From assembly GCA_050288085.1 (NCBI GenBank), contig JBNKDD010000210.1:1-9845 (forward strand): DNA of 9,845 bases. The letters are read 5' to 3'. Numbering within the stretch: the stretch's first letter is position 1; each line of letters opens with the position of its first letter. The position numbers and the translations under genes were made by a program. Shown piece after piece: positions 1-4,660 of this stretch. This DNA is from JBNKDD01 sp050288085 (GTDB taxonomy: Bacteria > Chloroflexota > Anaerolineae > Aggregatilineales > UBA3940). The notes beneath the pieces are model-generated. The model was not told the DNA's origin. It was given only the letters and a program-made list of their open reading frames with translations, and did not search any database.

Positions 1-382
1 CCTGGGGTAACCCCACCACGCTGCTATCCTGTAGATACACCCCCTGGAAGCGTTGCAACAGGGGAATGGCGGTTGATTCGGCGGCAATGACCACTTCAAT
101 CGCCGCCTCCAGCACTTCCCTTAGCATCCTGGCCGCTTCTGGCCCAAAACGCTGGCTCAACCCCGACTCGCTGATTTCCACCCCGATCGCTGCCGCCACC
201 TGATGTAACTCGCTCAAACTCGCCTGCCCTTTATTCAGCCAGCCAAAGACTAACGTCTGGGTGAAACTACTTCCCTTCAGCTTTCGCTTTCGCTTGATGA
301 AGCCACTGGTTTCGCCTGCCCGGTCAGCTTTCTCTATCAATACGGTTTGCATGCTTTTCGCTACTTGTGATACAGTCGTCAT
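1..382 (-). CDS. IS4-family-like transposase, N-terminal fragment cut by window edge
   Basis: The minus strand reads open from an ATG at 382-380 to the window edge, giving 127 residues without a stop. The protein starts MTTVSQVAKSMQTVL, has a basic stretch KRKRKLKGSSF followed by TQTLVFGWLNKG (residues 30-52), and ends with VYLQDSSVVGLPQ. The Y-L-Q-D-S motif (Asp119) matches the first catalytic Asp of the DDE nuclease in IS4-type transposases, and the 'K-L-x-G-S-S-F-x-Q-T-L-V-F-G-W' block is typical of their N-terminal region. The remaining DDE residues and the other IS end lie outside the window, so intactness cannot be judged. A purine-rich AGAGAAG lies just before the ATG, but inside a hairpin (384-438) that would hide it. 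Its product would cut and move its own element. Family level is likely; the subgroup is not resolved. Confidence 0.8.
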   Translation of the reverse strand, partial: MTTVSQVAKSMQTVLIEKADRAGETSGFIKRKRKLKGSSFTQTLVFGWLNKGQASLSELHQVAAAIGVEISESGLSQRFGPEAARMLREVLEAAIEVVIAAESTAIPLLQRFQGVYLQDSSVVGLPQ

Positions 383-383
383 T

Positions 384-438
384 GGAAGCTTCTCTGGTGT
401 TGATCTTGGGATATTTATATCTTCCCAGAGTTGCTTCC
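384..438 (-). promoter_or_regulatory. Hairpin sequestering the transposase ribosome binding site
   Basis: Two blocks pair across a 27-nt loop: GGAAGC (384-389) with GCTTCC (433-438), and CTCTGG (392-397) with CCAGAG (425-430), separated by a symmetrical TT/TT internal loop. The loop holds a further palindrome, GATAT-TT-ATATC (410-421). Read on the minus strand as mRNA, the 3' arm contains AGAGAAG, the only purine-rich candidate for a Shine-Dalgarno site, and ends one base before the AUG. Folding would therefore block initiation. IS elements such as IS10 and IS200 are known to limit transposase translation with similar structures; that this one does so is inference. Confidence 0.6.
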
Positions 439-471
439 TTTTGTCATTTTTTCCCTTAACTTAATGCCTAT

Positions 472-493
472 GGGGCACAGTATGCTGTATCCC
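472..493. repeat. 22-bp palindromic repeat, copy 1 (degenerate)
   Basis: Arms GGGGCACAG (472-480) and CTGTATCCC (485-493) flank a 4-nt centre TATG. It matches the palindromes at 1191-1212 and 8326-8347 (consensus arms GGGACACAG and CTGTGTCCY), with A/G differences in one arm. It lies 46 bp before the first hairpin of the array at 540, mirroring the 43-bp spacing of the copy at 8326. It is not obviously part of the adjacent IS. Confidence 0.65.
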
Positions 494-539
494 TTAACTA
501 TATCAACTAGAGAGATAACTAAATGGAAAGCCCAGGCCA

Positions 540-661
540 CCTGATGATAAATCATCAGGCTTAAGCTGATATGTCGAATAAATTCGACCCGGAAAACGCA
601 TTTATTTTCCGGGTCTGTTTCAACAGACGCATCATTTGTAGCTGCGGAATTGATTCCGCAG
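540..661. repeat. Composite multi-hairpin repeat array, copy 1
   Basis: Five short inverted repeats follow each other. A: CCTGATGAT/ATCATCAGG (540-559). B: GTCGAAT/ATTCGAC (573-588). C: GACCCGGAAAA/TTTTCCGGGTC (586-615). D: GTCTGTT/AACAGAC (613-628). E: CTGCGGAAT/ATTCCGCAG (642-661). All but C have a 2-nt centre. A, B, D and E recur in the same order and orientation at 8391-8512: B, D and E are identical or nearly so in sequence, and A has different arms that still pair. A further palindrome with 7-bp arms TCAAGTT/AACTTGA lies at 704-718. No convincing ORF covers the array. Function is unknown; it may be a mobile repeat, a structured RNA or a protein-binding array. Confidence 0.8.
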
Positions 662-783
662 TGGCACAGGCCAACACCCGATTTTGGCTTTTCTAAACGT
701 GCTTCAAGTTTAACTTGATGGGAATAGGGCACTACCCTGGGTGGGTTTATTAATTTTAGGCAGACACCCACAGGACAAATGTC
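662..783. other. Non-coding stretch between hairpin array and ferredoxin leader
   Basis: No gene with a recognisable product was seen here on either strand. The only structure is the 15-bp palindrome at 704-718 (arms TCAAGTT and AACTTGA, one central T) and a loose inverted pair TGGGTG (738-743) and CACCCA (765-770). It may be the decayed tail of the hairpin array. Confidence 0.4.
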
Positions 784-824
784 AGGTGACCGGTCTGCCA
801 TATGGCCTGATCAGGCGATCACCT
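784..824. promoter_or_regulatory. Nested palindromes upstream of the ferredoxin gene
   Basis: An outer inverted repeat AGGTGA (784-789) and TCACCT (819-824) encloses two overlapping perfect palindromes, GCCATATGGC (797-806) and GCCTGATCAGGC (805-816). The block ends two bases before a TTGACT hexamer (826-831) and about 77 bp before the ferredoxin start, a position suited to an operator. No regulator can be named, and it could equally belong to the repeat-rich region to its left. Confidence 0.35.
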
Positions 825-825
825 A

Positions 826-854
826 TTGACTACGAACCGATAATATGTAACAAT
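826..854 (+). promoter_or_regulatory. Weak candidate promoter for the ferredoxin gene
   Basis: TTGACT (826-831) and AACAAT (849-854) are spaced by 17 bp, ending about 46 bp before the ATG at 901. The -35 box is good, the -10 box poor. A better -10 look-alike, TAATAT (841-846), is only 9 bp from TTGACT, too close to pair with it. Confidence 0.3.
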
Positions 855-900
855 TCGCATACACGGATAAACGTATGGTTTAGGTCTTTTGGAATTATCT

Positions 901-1137
901 ATGCCCGCTATCGGAAAGCAGCCGTTCAACCTGGTTATTAACGACGATATCTGCCGCCACTGCCGCCGCTGCCTGGCTCAAGAAGTTTGTCAGGGCCGAG
1001 CCTTTGTGATGCTTGACCCGGAGGATGGCCCCTTCATCGATATGAGCCGCTGTTGGGGCTGCCTGAGCTGTGTGATCACCTGCCCCTTCGGTGCTGTGAC
1101 GAAGGTTGAATACGGCCAGACAGCCGCCGCCGACTGA
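901..1137 (+). CDS. Small 2[4Fe-4S] ferredoxin-like protein
   Basis: This 78-residue soluble protein carries two cysteine clusters. The first is Cys18-x2-Cys21-x2-Cys24-x5-Cys30 and the second Cys51-x2-Cys54-x2-Cys57-x3-Cys61-Pro. Eight cysteines in this arrangement are expected to hold two [4Fe-4S] clusters and carry electrons in the cytoplasm. The second motif is the classical ferredoxin form; the first is a variant with five residues before its last Cys (LAQEV) and no following Pro. ATG 901 is preferred over an in-frame TTG at 889; GGAA at 891-894 is a weak ribosome binding site. The gene stands alone: no oxidoreductase lies beside it, so its partner is unknown. The downstream neighbour is convergent and shares a hairpin terminator with it. 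The C-terminus ends in a short Ala-rich tail. Confidence 0.85.
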   Translation: MPAIGKQPFNLVINDDICRHCRRCLAQEVCQGRAFVMLDPEDGPFIDMSRCWGCLSCVITCPFGAVTKVEYGQTAAAD

Positions 1138-1140
1138 GAT

Positions 1141-1175
1141 ATAAAAAGGGTGACCGCCGTTTGAGGGGCCACCCT
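1141..1175. terminator. Rho-independent terminator, stronger on the minus strand
   Basis: AGGGTGACC (1147-1155) pairs with GGCCACCCT (1167-1175) with one mismatch that is a G-U wobble in the minus-strand RNA. On the minus strand the stem is followed by TTTTTAT, a good U-tract for ending the membrane-protein transcript. On the plus strand the tail GATTGTTATT is weaker but could also stop the ferredoxin mRNA. A related hairpin lies in the same place after the second paralog (2405-2439). Confidence 0.7.
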
Positions 1176-1190
1176 GATTGTTATTGAGCA

Positions 1191-1212
1191 GGGACACCGC
1201 ATGCTGTGTCCT
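1191..1212. repeat. 22-bp palindromic repeat, copy 2
   Basis: Arms GGGACACCG (1191-1199) and CTGTGTCCT (1204-1212) flank CATG. It lies between the terminator and the stop codon of the membrane protein. The equivalent place after the paralog at 2460 has no such palindrome and is about 19 bp shorter, so this copy looks inserted after the duplication. Confidence 0.7.
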
Positions 1213-1218
1213 GAGTTA

Positions 1219-2163
1219 TTAGACTGCCGGAGCTTGCTCGATCACCACTGGCTCACTGCCGGATTTGCCCATCCACTCACGCCAGGCCAGAGTCCACACA
1301 GTGGAGAAATAAGCCTGGGCCGTCCCGCCGATCACCCACATCAACGGGATGGCAATGCAGCAGCAGCAAACAGTAAGGATAATGCTCGGTACAACCAGCA
1401 CAAGCCAGAGCACTATCTGGATGCCAATCTGGATCAAGAACAGCAGTACCGCAGGCCCCAGATTATCTTTTAGGACGCCCCAACCATCAATATAAGATTC
1501 GAATACCCGCTTCTCTTGGAGTATACAGGCCCGGTCGGCAAAGGTCTGGATAGCTCCTACAACTATCTGTACCAGCAGTCCCAGACAGAACATAGCGCCA
1601 ATCGTAACCAGCAGCCCGACATTACCTGCCGCCAGCGCTTCCATATCTTCCACCTGGGTATTAAATCCTACCATAGTGGCGAACAAAATGACGATCAGAA
1701 GCATTGTCACCAGGATGGGAAGAGAGCCCACCAACCCGATCAGGAACATGCGTACACCGTGCCCCCAACCGACACTCCAGGCTTCACTGAAACTCGATGT
1801 CCCCACCGTTTCAATCTGGTTGACACCTGCGATCAATCCGCCGGTTGCCACTCTGGAGATAAAGAATAAAACGATGCCGATGATTAACGCGACACAGACA
1901 ATCGCAATGATCACACCGGTTGCTATCCCGGCTGCAGCTAATTCATCAAAGTCAGGCAGATCGAGTTCCTCCGCCCCTTTGAATCCCCAATCACCTGAGT
2001 CGCCATATTCCCCGGTGTCGCCAAACCCGGCTGGGTTGCTGCTGCCACCGCCGCCGCCACCACCGCCGCCGCCGGTTATGGCAACAATGATTCCCAACAC
2101 AATCAGGAATTTGTGTTCCCAGATAATGTCCCAAGCTCGGCTGAGTAAACGACCGAAATCCAT
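1219..2163 (-). CDS. Multi-pass membrane protein with poly-glycine loop, paralog 1
   Basis: I do not recognise a named family. The 314-residue protein begins MDFGRLLSRAWDIIWEHKF, followed by a hydrophobic segment (18-30). Ten consecutive glycines (31-40) and a Gly/Asp/Glu-rich loop come next (to about 75). Further likely membrane segments lie near 78-103, 138-166, 181-207, 236-262 and 263-285; the last contains four adjacent cysteines (266-269). The tail TLAWREWMGKSG...APAV is shared with the paralog at 2460-3437. Of the two, the N-terminal 29 residues differ at one position only, while the loop varies in length and sequence. The start is fixed by a strong AAAGGAAG site six bases before the ATG and by the paralog. 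No catalytic motif is visible. A role in the cell membrane, perhaps in transport or envelope organisation, is a guess. Confidence 0.85.
   Translation of the reverse strand: MDFGRLLSRAWDIIWEHKFLIVLGIIVAITGGGGGGGGGGSSNPAGFGDTGEYGDSGDWGFKGAEELDLPDFDELAAAGIATGVIIAIVCVALIIGIVLFFISRVATGGLIAGVNQIETVGTSSFSEAWSVGWGHGVRMFLIGLVGSLPILVTMLLIVILFATMVGFNTQVEDMEALAAGNVGLLVTIGAMFCLGLLVQIVVGAIQTFADRACILQEKRVFESYIDGWGVLKDNLGPAVLLFLIQIGIQIVLWLVLVVPSIILTVCCCCIAIPLMWVIGGTAQAYFSTVWTLAWREWMGKSGSEPVVIEQAPAV
2044..2073 (-). repeat. GGC/GGT triplet tract coding for ten glycines
   Basis: Ten glycine codons in a row (mostly GGC with three GGT) sit directly after the first hydrophobic segment of paralog 1. In paralog 2 the same place reads SGGGSGMSGGGSS. 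Such triplet tracts can change length by slippage without shifting frame. Confidence 0.85.
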
Positions 2164-2290
2164 TCTAAACTTCCTTTAAGATAGACTACTGATGCTTCAC
2201 CCCTCTTGGTGGGTGAAAACTTTCTTTCTCCATCAAATGGAGAAACCGCTGGTTTTGTTTGGCTGCTTCATTGAAATGACGTTGTGGCAG
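2164..2290 (-). promoter_or_regulatory. Conserved hairpin leader of paralog 1
   Basis: The stretch before the start codon is clearly related to that before paralog 2 (3438-3470 plus 3554-3652). It contains the SD-like AAAGGAAG, a hairpin with arms TTCACCC (2196-2202) and GGGTGAA (2211-2217), and a perfect 9-bp hairpin TTTCTCCAT (2225-2233) with ATGGAGAAA (2237-2245). The first hairpin keeps its TCACC/GGTGA core and loop length in paralog 2; the second is not kept as a clean stem there. It may be a 5' UTR element or simply duplicated leader. Confidence 0.5.
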
Positions 2291-2370
2291 GACAAAGCCT
2301 TGCTCACAGCGCACTACCCTTAATATTGAATACGAATCATCGCAAGTTGGTGTAATAGATGCTGGGTTCC

Positions 2371-2398
2371 ATTATAGTGGCTGTTAATTTCCGGGCAA
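2371..2398 (-). promoter_or_regulatory. Sigma70-type promoter candidate for paralog 1
   Basis: On the minus strand TTGCCC (2398-2393) and a perfect TATAAT (2376-2371) are spaced by 16 bp. It lies between the hairpin behind paralog 2 and the start of paralog 1, and would give a 5' leader of about 200 nt containing the conserved hairpins. The stretch 2291-2370 shows no gene. Confidence 0.5.
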
Positions 2399-2404
2399 GT
2401 ATAC

Positions 2405-2439
2405 AACAGGGCAACCACCGTCGACGGGGTCACCCTGTT
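2405..2439. terminator. Hairpin, probable terminator after paralog 2
   Basis: AACAGGG (2405-2411) pairs perfectly with CCCTGTT (2433-2439), with an inner palindrome CCGTCGACGG (2418-2427). It takes the same place as the terminator after paralog 1 and is related to it. On the minus strand the tail GTATACTTG is T-poor, so termination may be weak; on the plus strand the T-run is better. Confidence 0.5.
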
Positions 2440-2459
2440 TTTGTTGAACACTTCAGCAA

Positions 2460-3437
2460 TCAGACCGCCGGAGCCTGATCGAGCATCACCGGTTCGCCGC
2501 CGGATTTGCCCGTCCACTCACGCCAGGCCAGGGTCCACAGGGTGGCGAAGTAGGCCAGGGAGGTTCCGCTGAGCACCCACATCACCGGCTGGAGGAAGCA
2601 GCACACACTGGCGATGATGGCCGGTGCCGCCAACAGAAGCCCAATCGCTATCTTGATACCAAGCTGGATCAAGAACAGCAGCGCCGCAGGCCCAAGGTTC
2701 TTGCGCAGGACGCTCCAACCCTCGGCATAAGACTCGACTACGCCTTTTTCCTGGAGCATACAGGCCCGGTCGGCAAAGGTTCGGATGGCCGAAACCACCA
2801 ATGAGATCAACACCCCGATGCAGCACAGGCCGAAAATCGCGACGACCAGGCCAACATTACCCGCCATCAGGGCTTCGACATCTTCCACCTGGGTATTCAA
2901 CCCTACCAGGGGGATGACCAGGATGGCAATCACCGCCATCGTTACGAGCATTGGGATATTGCTAACCAATCCGATCAGGAACAGGTTCAGACCTCGCGCC
3001 CAACCGGCTTTCCACGCCGTGCCGAAGCTCGACTCGCCGGTGGATTCAATCTGATCAGCACCCGCGATGATCGCGCCGGTTGCTACCCTGGAAATGTACG
3101 AGAGCACCAATCCGATGATCAACGCTACGACGATGATGACAGCCAGAAAACCGCCAGCGATTGCCATCAGCGAGGCCAGCGCGGAGAAACCCGGTAGATC
3201 AAAATCTTCGAAGTTCCCACCGCCTTCTCCGAAATCAAAATCCTGGAAATCCGGTTGGTCGGGATCACCGTATTCTGTATGTTCCCCCCACCCAGAATCT
3301 CCACCATTGCTGCTGCCACCGCCGCTCATGCCAGACCCGCCGCCGCTGATGATAGCAACGATTATTCCCAGTACAATCAAGAATTTGTGTTCCCAGATGA
3401 TGTTCCAGGCTCGACTAAGTAAACGACCGAAATCCAT
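2460..3437 (-). CDS. Multi-pass membrane protein with Gly/Asp-rich loop, paralog 2
   Basis: This 325-residue protein is the tandem paralog of the product of 1219-2163 and belongs to no family I can name. It begins MDFGRLLSRAWNIIWEHKF, has a first hydrophobic segment (18-30), then a Gly/Ser patch and a strongly acidic, Phe-containing loop (about 47-84, with PDQPDFQDFDFGEGGG). Likely membrane segments follow near 90-115, 150-178, 193-218, 248-276 and 277-300. The blocks ISRVATG, GLNTQVEDVEAL, TFADRAC and TLAWREW are shared with paralog 1. The ATG at 3437 has the same AAAGGAAG site at the same spacing as its paralog. It lies upstream of paralog 1 on the minus strand, but a hairpin and a separate promoter in the gap suggest two transcripts. 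Copies differ mostly in the extracytoplasmic loop and scattered membrane residues. Confidence 0.85.
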   Translation of the reverse strand: MDFGRLLSRAWNIIWEHKFLIVLGIIVAIISGGGSGMSGGGSSNGGDSGWGEHTEYGDPDQPDFQDFDFGEGGGNFEDFDLPGFSALASLMAIAGGFLAVIIVVALIIGLVLSYISRVATGAIIAGADQIESTGESSFGTAWKAGWARGLNLFLIGLVSNIPMLVTMAVIAILVIPLVGLNTQVEDVEALMAGNVGLVVAIFGLCCIGVLISLVVSAIRTFADRACMLQEKGVVESYAEGWSVLRKNLGPAALLFLIQLGIKIAIGLLLAAPAIIASVCCFLQPVMWVLSGTSLAYFATLWTLAWREWTGKSGGEPVMLDQAPAV

Positions 3438-3470
3438 TATATACTTCCTTTAAATCAAAAATAGGTTATT

Positions 3471-3553
3471 TAGGACTTATGCAGAACCAATCGAATTTGC
3501 GCCTGGGCAAGGAGCTTAAGCTCCTTGTCTGCCCGTTCAGCTACGTAAGTCCT
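3471..3553. mobile_element. 83-bp MITE-like insertion with terminal inverted repeats
   Basis: Ends AGGACTTATGCAG (3472-3484) and CTACGTAAGTCCT (3541-3553) are inverted repeats over 13 bp with two mismatches. The interior has a perfect 20-bp palindrome at 3508-3527 (half-site CAAGGAGCTT), extended by GGGC (3505-3508) and GCCC (3531-3534). The element is flanked on both sides by GTTATT (3465-3470 and 3554-3559), a candidate target-site duplication. Removing the element plus one GTTATT lets the leader align with that of paralog 1 around 2181-2201. It encodes nothing, so movement would need a transposase in trans. It separates the ribosome binding site of paralog 2 from its conserved leader hairpin. 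Confidence 0.75.
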
Positions 3554-3669
3554 GTTATTGTTGCTTCACCTCTTCTGGTGGGTGATAGCTTTCTACCTAT
3601 TAAATGGATAAACCGGTGATTTTATTCGGTTGCTTCGTGAAATATCGTTATTTTGGTGCTTATATTACA

Positions 3670-3699
3670 TTGCCTGGTTGGGGTCGGGCTGGCTAAAAT
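3670..3699 (+). promoter_or_regulatory. Weak candidate promoter for the archease-RtcB cluster
   Basis: TTGCCT (3670-3675) and TAAAAT (3694-3699) are spaced by 18 bp and end 65 bp before the archease ATG. Both boxes are imperfect. No better pair was found between the duplicated leader and the gene. Confidence 0.3.
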
Positions 3700-3764
3700 G
3701 GGCATACTTAAACTACAATAGGAACTGTAGAAACCAGATTCTAACGATACAGAAAGAAACGCTG

Positions 3765-4163
3765 ATGTGTTGGGAAGAGATCGACCACACCGCCGATTGG
3801 GCATTGCGTGTGTGGGGAGAAGATCGGCGGGCGCTGTTTGAAAATGCAGCTCGCGGTATGAACAGCCTGATCGGTGGGCAGGCCGGAGAAACGATGCTCC
3901 ATCGAACCTTCACCCTGGCCGCACCTGATTGGGAAACCCTGCTGATTGATTGGCTTACTGAACTGTTATTTCTGATCGAGGACGAAGGCGTCATCTTCAC
4001 GCAGATCACCGTCCACCGGGTGGAAGACCTGAGCATCGAAGCGGAAGTTCAGGGCGCAGCCGGTCTCAATATGGAAAAGCATATTAAAGCGGCTACTTAT
4101 CATAACTTATCGATCCGTCCAACCGGCCAGGGATATGAGACGATTATCATCTTTGATGTTTAG
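3765..4163 (+). CDS. Archease, activator of RNA ligase RtcB
   Basis: The 132-residue protein has the archease hallmarks: N-terminal W-E-x-I-DHTADWALRVWG (HTAD at 8-11), the central LLIDWLTELLFLIEDEG (59-75) and the C-terminal KAATYHNLSI...IIIFDV (108-132). Asp11 and the penultimate Asp131 are at the positions of the family's metal-binding acids. Archease promotes guanylylation of RtcB and lets it turn over many times, which fits the RtcB gene downstream on the same strand. The ATG at 3765 gives the usual family length. The frame stays open upstream to 3630, but that extension runs into leader sequence duplicated from the neighbouring membrane gene and does not resemble archease. AGAAAGAA about 6-13 bases before the ATG is a modest ribosome binding site. 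The next gene begins 14 bases after the stop, indicating one transcript. Confidence 0.9.
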   Translation: MCWEEIDHTADWALRVWGEDRRALFENAARGMNSLIGGQAGETMLHRTFTLAAPDWETLLIDWLTELLFLIEDEGVIFTQITVHRVEDLSIEAEVQGAAGLNMEKHIKAATYHNLSIRPTGQGYETIIIFDV

Positions 4164-4177
4164 TATGAACGAGGTAT

Positions 4178-4579
4178 ATGATGTCAGACGATGAATTAAA
4201 AGACATGGGAATGGTCACCAGTATGATGGTTACCAGAAAGCCTGGGCCACACGAGTCCTACCTGCTCCGGGTCGAATCAGAGGCCGGAAGCCAGGTGCGC
4301 GTGATGACACGCGGCGCTACGCAGACGCTCTGGTTCCATCTGGTCCATATTCTTTATCCGGATAAGGCGGACGATTTTACCACCGGGGTTTCGACCGCTA
4401 TGCTGCGCCCAGCTGATGCGCCGATGATCACCTCCTGGGTGGAAGTGATGCATGATGAAAGCACCCAGATCGTCGAGCTAACCGGTGCGGGTGGCGCAGA
4501 AGCCTGGACGATCCAGTTCACCCACGAAGTCGGATACGGTCTGTGGACCTCCCTGGAACGGGCGCTTTATAACCGCTAA
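4178..4579 (+). CDS. Uncharacterised 133-aa protein between archease and RtcB
   Basis: I do not recognise this protein. It begins MMSDDELKDMGMVTSMMVTRK and is predicted soluble, with no signal peptide or membrane segment. Alternating polar and hydrophobic stretches (SYLLRVESEAGSQVRVMT, SWVEVMHD, TQIVELTG, AWTIQFTHEV) suggest a largely beta fold, closed by a short helix (WTSLERALYNR). No cysteine or metal-binding cluster is present. GAGG (4171-4174) serves two adjacent ATG codons; the second (4181) has the better spacing. It lies 14 bases after archease and 81 bases before the best RtcB start, so co-transcription is likely. By context it may assist RNA repair or RNA handling, but nothing in the sequence itself shows this. 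It could also be an unrelated protein carried in the operon. Confidence 0.75.
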   Translation: MMSDDELKDMGMVTSMMVTRKPGPHESYLLRVESEAGSQVRVMTRGATQTLWFHLVHILYPDKADDFTTGVSTAMLRPADAPMITSWVEVMHDESTQIVELTGAGGAEAWTIQFTHEVGYGLWTSLERALYNR

Positions 4580-4660
4580 TTTGATTGGGGGCAAGAACGC
4601 GGAACTGTTGGGTTGCAAAAACCCTGGTTTGCGCTGCTAAGATACCTTGATGAGGTGAAG

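Noticed and set aside
540..661. CRISPR array
   Set aside because: The repeated units are different palindromes, each used once, rather than one direct repeat separated by unique spacers, and no cas gene is near.
415..801. 128-aa open frame on the minus strand across the hairpin array
   Set aside because: It runs straight through palindromes repeated elsewhere, its product shows no domain, and a similar frame at copy 2 (8407-8604) simply reflects the shared repeat.
1676..2179. 167-aa open frame on the plus strand with a poly-proline run
   Set aside because: The prolines are the antisense reading of the poly-glycine tract in paralog 1; the frame is opposite a well supported gene.
2164..2290. 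Known riboswitch class in the duplicated leader
   Set aside because: Hairpins are present, but I can match no known aptamer core, and one of the two stems is not kept between the paralogs.
3630..3764. N-terminal extension of archease with a hydrophobic stretch (WCLYYIAWLGSGWLKWAYL) that looks like a membrane anchor
   Set aside because: The extension is in sequence related to or abutting the duplicated leader of the membrane genes, archease proteins normally start just before the HTAD motif, and the start at 3765 gives the usual length.
4613..4660. RtcB start at TTG 4613 (MQKPWFALLRYLDEVK)
   Set aside because: The ATG at 4661 has a better ribosome binding site and gives the standard 483-residue protein whose residue numbers match the family.
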